DNA of 17,651 nt from CAYWNA01 sp964459305 (lineage in GTDB: Bacteria > Planctomycetota > Planctomycetia > Pirellulales > Pirellulaceae): contig CAYWNA010000272.1 of NCBI GenBank assembly GCA_964459305.1, positions 1 to 17,651 of the forward strand. Reading direction: 5' to 3'. Below, one piece after another: positions 14,493-17,651 of this stretch (positions are counted from its first letter, which is position 1; each line of letters starts with the position of its first letter). The notes under the pieces are model-generated. The model ran no database searches. It saw only the letters and a list, made by a program, of their open reading frames with translations, and was not told where the DNA came from. The position numbers and the translations under genes were made by a program.

Positions 14493-14748
14493 AAGTGCAT
14501 CCTTCTCTGATTTGGCAACTGTATGCAAACAGGCCGGTTGTCTCCAGGGGGAAGGTGACCTGCTCGGCTTTCGACAGAAGCTGATCATGGTGAATGAGGG
14601 TCTGTCGCAGGTCCTGCATTGTACGGCATACAGCATCGCCGGCGAGGTGACACGGTCGGTCCTGGTTGGTTAGAATCTCGCCAAGATGCTGGGCGATCCA
14701 GCTCACGGCAAACTGGAAGTGACTTCAACACCCACATGGAGGAAGTTG
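14493..14748. other. divergent intergenic region
   Basis: This separates the minus-strand exonuclease from the plus-strand propeller gene and must hold both promoters. TAGAAT at about 14670-14675 (plus) could be a -10 box but has no good partner. A minus-strand open frame starting with GTG at 14706 runs through into the exonuclease gene out of frame; I do not count it as a gene. Confidence 0.35.
14738..14743 (+). promoter_or_regulatory. strong ribosome binding site fixing the start at 14749
   Basis: GGAGGA lies 5 nt before ATG 14749. It selects this start over an overlapping ATG at 14736 in another frame. It is the best Shine-Dalgarno match in the window. Confidence 0.8.
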
Positions 14749-17651
14749 ATGAAAACCCGATTCCCCTTCGTTCTGTTCATGCTTGCTTGTCTGTTGACAG
14801 CCAAGATACGAGCCGGCGACTGGCCGCAGTTCCGCTACGACGTGGGGCGCACCGCAGCGTCACCACACGAACTGCCCACCGATCTCCAACTGCGCTGGAC
14901 GCGCACGCTTCCAGTCCCTCAGCCAGCGTTTCCTCACGAACTGCGGCTCGCATACGACGCTTCCTACGAGCCAGTGGTGCTCGGCCAGACCATGTTCGTT
15001 CCCTCAATGGTCACCGACAGTGTCACGGCACTGGACACCGAGACGGGTAACCAGCGTTGGCGGTTCTTTGCCGAAGGGCCAGTCCGCTTTGCACCCGTGG
15101 CCTGGGAGGGCAAGGTGTATTTCGTCTCAGACGATGGCTACCTGTACTGTCTGGACGCGAGTGACGGTCGTTTGCTTTGGAAGTTCCGCGGTCTCCCCGA
15201 GGGGAAGCAGGACCGCAATGTCATAGGCCATGGTCGACTCATCTCGTTGTTTCCTGCCCGTGGCGGTCCCGTCTTAGCCGATGGCGTGGTCTACTTTGCC
15301 GCAGGGATATGGCCGACCGAGGGCGTGTTCGTTCACGCCGTGGATGCCCAGTCGGGAGAAGCCGTCTGGTCAAACACCGACAGCCATCACATCCCGCGAA
15401 GTAACTGGGATCACGGCGTCGGACAATACTCCGGCTTGACGCCCCAAGGCTACCTGGCGATCGTCGGCGACAGGCTCGTTGTTCCCTGCGGCGCGCAACT
15501 GCCAGCCTTCCTGGATTTGGGCACAGGCAAGTTGAAAAAGTACACGATGGGCTGGGGCGGGCGTTTGGGTCTGCCCAAAGGCTGTTGGTTTGTGGCCGGC
15601 GTAGGCAAGTACCTCAGCCACGGCGGTGATCTATACGACATCACCCGCCCTAATGAAGAACGACTTGCGAAGACCAAACCCGGCCAGAAGGATTACAAAC
15701 CCCTGCTGTTTCCGGGCGGCTGGACGCGATTGGAGATCGAACGGGCCAACCAGCGAGAACTGGACCGTTTCAGCCAGCCGGTGATGATGCCCGAGGTGAT
15801 GTACGAAAGCGACCAGAGCATCGTGGCTCGCGACTTGACGGCGTACTCGCTTCAAAAGTGGACCGCTGATAACATCCCGGCCCACCGCGCCAACGATGAG
15901 GTCCCGGACAACTTCGGCGCTGTGTTTCACCAGCTCTGGGAACTGCCCTCGAAGTTCAACGCACACATAAAGGCAGGCAGCAAGCTCTACGTAGGTGGAC
16001 CGGGTGTCGTGGAAGCGATCGACACTGCCGGCCAGCAACCGAAGGTCGTGTGGCGTGCGGAAATCGCAGGAACGCCGCAGCGGATGCTGGCAGCCCACGA
16101 GAAGCTGTTCATCGTGACGGCCGAGGGAAGTATTCTGGCCTTTGCCGCTCCGCAGTCCGGTAATGCGACGACGCATACGGTTTCCAATGCCGCTCCCTCT
16201 GCCACCGACCTGTGGACTGAGAAGGCCAAGGCTGTCCTGGAGGCTACGGGCGTTCGTGACGGTTACGCCCTGGTGTTGGGAATCGAGTCGGGCCGCTTGG
16301 TAGAGGAACTCGCTCGGCAATCGGATCTGCACGTGATTGCCGTGGACGCAGACACCGACAAGGTTGCTACCGTTCGAGAACGGTTATGCGACATGGGGCT
16401 TTGCGGAACGCGAGCGAGCGTCCTGGTCGGCGAGCCAGTGACGTATCCGTTCTCTCCGTACGTGGCGAGCCTGGTTGTCACGGAAACGCCAGATGATCTA
16501 GATCAGGCAGAGGAGCAAGCGTTGGCTAAGGCTGTATTCCACACTTTGCGTCCCTACGGTGGTGTTGCCTGTGCCTGGGGTGCATTGGCGGATCGCAGCC
16601 GGATCGAGGAGATTGTCCAGGATGAAGCGTTCCCTGGTGCAAGCGTTCGAGAGGTTGGTGACTTCGTGTTGCTTACCCGGTCGGGGGCACTGCCCGGAGC
16701 GGCCGACTGGTCGCATGCGGAGGCCGATGCCGCCAGTACGGGGGCATCGCAAGACGAGTTCATTCGCTCGCCGATGGCCATACTGTGGTTCGATGCAGCT
16801 CAGCGCTGGCACAAGTATCCGGGGCAGGTCCAGGTTCGCGTAGCCGGGGGACGCCTCGTATTGTTCGAGGAGGGCGTGTTGCGGGCATCGGATGTGTACA
16901 CGGGCCGCAAGCTGTGGGAAGTCGAAGTGCCCTTTGGTGCGAAGCCACTTACCGACCCTCTGGCTCGCGACGCTGTCAGATACGCAAGACACCGACAATG
17001 GGGACCCAAAGCGAGCCTCGCGACGATAACGCAACTGGTAGTGATCGAGCACGCTATCTACCTGAGCGCCGGCCCAAGTTGCCTGGTGTTCGATCCAGCC
17101 ACGGGCGAAGCGACCGGAAAAATCGAGCTACCAAAAGGTCTCGATGCTCCGTGGGCGAACCTACGTGTCTACGGTGACTATCTGGTGGGCAGCAGCGGGA
17201 ACCACGTGGTGTGTGTGGATCGCCGCACGGGCAAGATGCAGTGGCGAGTTGAGACGACTCGTGCTGCGCTGAGCCTGGCAGCCGGTGGCGACAAGGTGTT
17301 TTGCGCGGAACTGACCGATCCACGGCGCGGCGAAGATGAAACCCGTGACGGCAGCATGTTTGCATTGAACATCGCTACGGGCGAACGAGTGTGGCAGCGG
17401 AAGGGCGGTGCCCGTTTGCGGTACAGCCCATCGCTCGACATCGTGGTGACTCCCACGGGCTTTCATCGTGCCAGCGACGGTGAGTCTCTGCCGCGGAAGT
17501 CAGATTCGACGCCCAAGCGACTCGTCGTCCAAGGAAAGGGTTTGCCCGAACCAGGTCTACCAGGATTTATCGCTGGCACCAAACTGCTCACCGGCAATGA
17601 AGAAAACCTGATTGTCTACGAGCTACCATCAGGAGATCCGATCGGCAAACC
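14749..17651 (+). CDS. exported PQQ-like beta-propeller protein with embedded methyltransferase-like domain (3' end outside window)
   Basis: One uninterrupted frame of 967 codons that runs off the window. It opens with a signal peptide (about residues 1-22, ending IRAG), then DWPQFRYDVGRT, a common start of planctomycete PQQ-propeller proteins. Blades of the BamB/PQQ type follow: TALDTETGNQRWRF, YCLDASDGRLLWKF, HAVDAQSGEAVW. At about residues 488-655 a class I SAM-methyltransferase-like Rossmann domain appears, with VLGIESGRLVEEL as motif I (505-520) and acidic AVDAD (Asp533) after beta-2. Propeller blades resume after about 670: RASDVYTGRKLWEV, CVDRRTGKMQWRV, ALNIATGERVW. Its job is unknown. 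An exported SAM enzyme would lack its cofactor, so the domain may bind another ligand. Fold calls are firm for the propeller, good for the Rossmann domain. Confidence 0.82.
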   Translation, partial: MKTRFPFVLFMLACLLTAKIRAGDWPQFRYDVGRTAASPHELPTDLQLRWTRTLPVPQPAFPHELRLAYDASYEPVVLGQTMFVPSMVTDSVTALDTETGNQRWRFFAEGPVRFAPVAWEGKVYFVSDDGYLYCLDASDGRLLWKFRGLPEGKQDRNVIGHGRLISLFPARGGPVLADGVVYFAAGIWPTEGVFVHAVDAQSGEAVWSNTDSHHIPRSNWDHGVGQYSGLTPQGYLAIVGDRLVVPCGAQLPAFLDLGTGKLKKYTMGWGGRLGLPKGCWFVAGVGKYLSHGGDLYDITRPNEERLAKTKPGQKDYKPLLFPGGWTRLEIERANQRELDRFSQPVMMPEVMYESDQSIVARDLTAYSLQKWTADNIPAHRANDEVPDNFGAVFHQLWELPSKFNAHIKAGSKLYVGGPGVVEAIDTAGQQPKVVWRAEIAGTPQRMLAAHEKLFIVTAEGSILAFAAPQSGNATTHTVSNAAPSATDLWTEKAKAVLEATGVRDGYALVLGIESGRLVEELARQSDLHVIAVDADTDKVATVRERLCDMGLCGTRASVLVGEPVTYPFSPYVASLVVTETPDDLDQAEEQALAKAVFHTLRPYGGVACAWGALADRSRIEEIVQDEAFPGASVREVGDFVLLTRSGALPGAADWSHAEADAASTGASQDEFIRSPMAILWFDAAQRWHKYPGQVQVRVAGGRLVLFEEGVLRASDVYTGRKLWEVEVPFGAKPLTDPLARDAVRYARHRQWGPKASLATITQLVVIEHAIYLSAGPSCLVFDPATGEATGKIELPKGLDAPWANLRVYGDYLVGSSGNHVVCVDRRTGKMQWRVETTRAALSLAAGGDKVFCAELTDPRRGEDETRDGSMFALNIATGERVWQRKGGARLRYSPSLDIVVTPTGFHRASDGESLPRKSDSTPKRLVVQGKGLPEPGLPGFIAGTKLLTGNEENLIVYELPSGDPIGK

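Noticed and set aside
14395..14706. Minus-strand frame of 103 codons upstream of and overlapping the exonuclease gene
   Set aside because: It begins with GTG without a ribosome binding site, and its last third lies out of frame inside a well-supported gene. The first 70 residues look faintly protein-like but match no family I know.
15631..16332. Minus-strand open frame of 233 codons
   Set aside because: Shadow of the long propeller gene on the opposite strand; GC-rich codon use opens this frame by chance.

Overview
The window reads as chromosomal DNA of a planctomycete, most likely a marine Pirellulaceae-type relative. The grounds are two formylglycine-type sulfatases, several exported right-handed beta-helix proteins, a very long PQQ-type propeller protein, GC-rich coding sequence and few clear ribosome binding sites. 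This placement is inferred from gene content only; no rRNA or marker gene is present.

Positions 1-933 hold no credible protein gene. Instead the minus strand carries a tight run of tRNA-like units. I can fold units with anticodons reading Phe(GAA), Arg(ACG), Asn(GTT), Ser(CGA), Ser(TGA), a CCA-anticodon unit and a CGC-anticodon unit cut by the window edge. There is also a 141-nt unit closed by a perfect 7-bp acceptor stem but with no recognisable anticodon arm. Nearly all are degenerate: they have stem mismatches, lost acceptor pairing, or oversized regions between anticodon arm and T arm. A rho-independent terminator (937-971, minus) lies directly in front of the first unit.

Position 1240-1917 (plus) is a secreted SGNH/GDSL hydrolase. 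From 13332 down to 1932 the minus strand carries a co-oriented polysaccharide-degradation locus. In transcription order it holds an alginate-lyase-type polysaccharide lyase, a broken beta-helix protein, a 58-codon Tat-signal fragment, a GH26 mannanase with Ig-like and discoidin domains, a GH141-like beta-helix enzyme, a GH110-like beta-helix enzyme, a frameshifted sulfatase, a second sulfatase with a substituted active-site His, and a deleted sialidase-like pseudogene. Short gaps (8-58 nt) between the five central genes suggest one operon. The mix points to a sulfated, mixed glycan containing mannose, galactose, fucose or uronic acid. At least four members of the locus are damaged, so it looks partly decayed, unless the damage is assembly error.

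Upstream of that locus on the minus strand are a DEDDh 3'-5' exonuclease (13971-14492) and a small HAD phosphatase (13476-13943), likely co-transcribed housekeeping genes. Divergent from them, 14749 to the window end (plus) is one uninterrupted reading frame of at least 967 codons. It encodes an exported PQQ/BamB-like beta-propeller protein with a class I SAM-methyltransferase-like domain embedded between propeller segments.

I saw no CRISPR array, integrase, transposase or insertion sequence.
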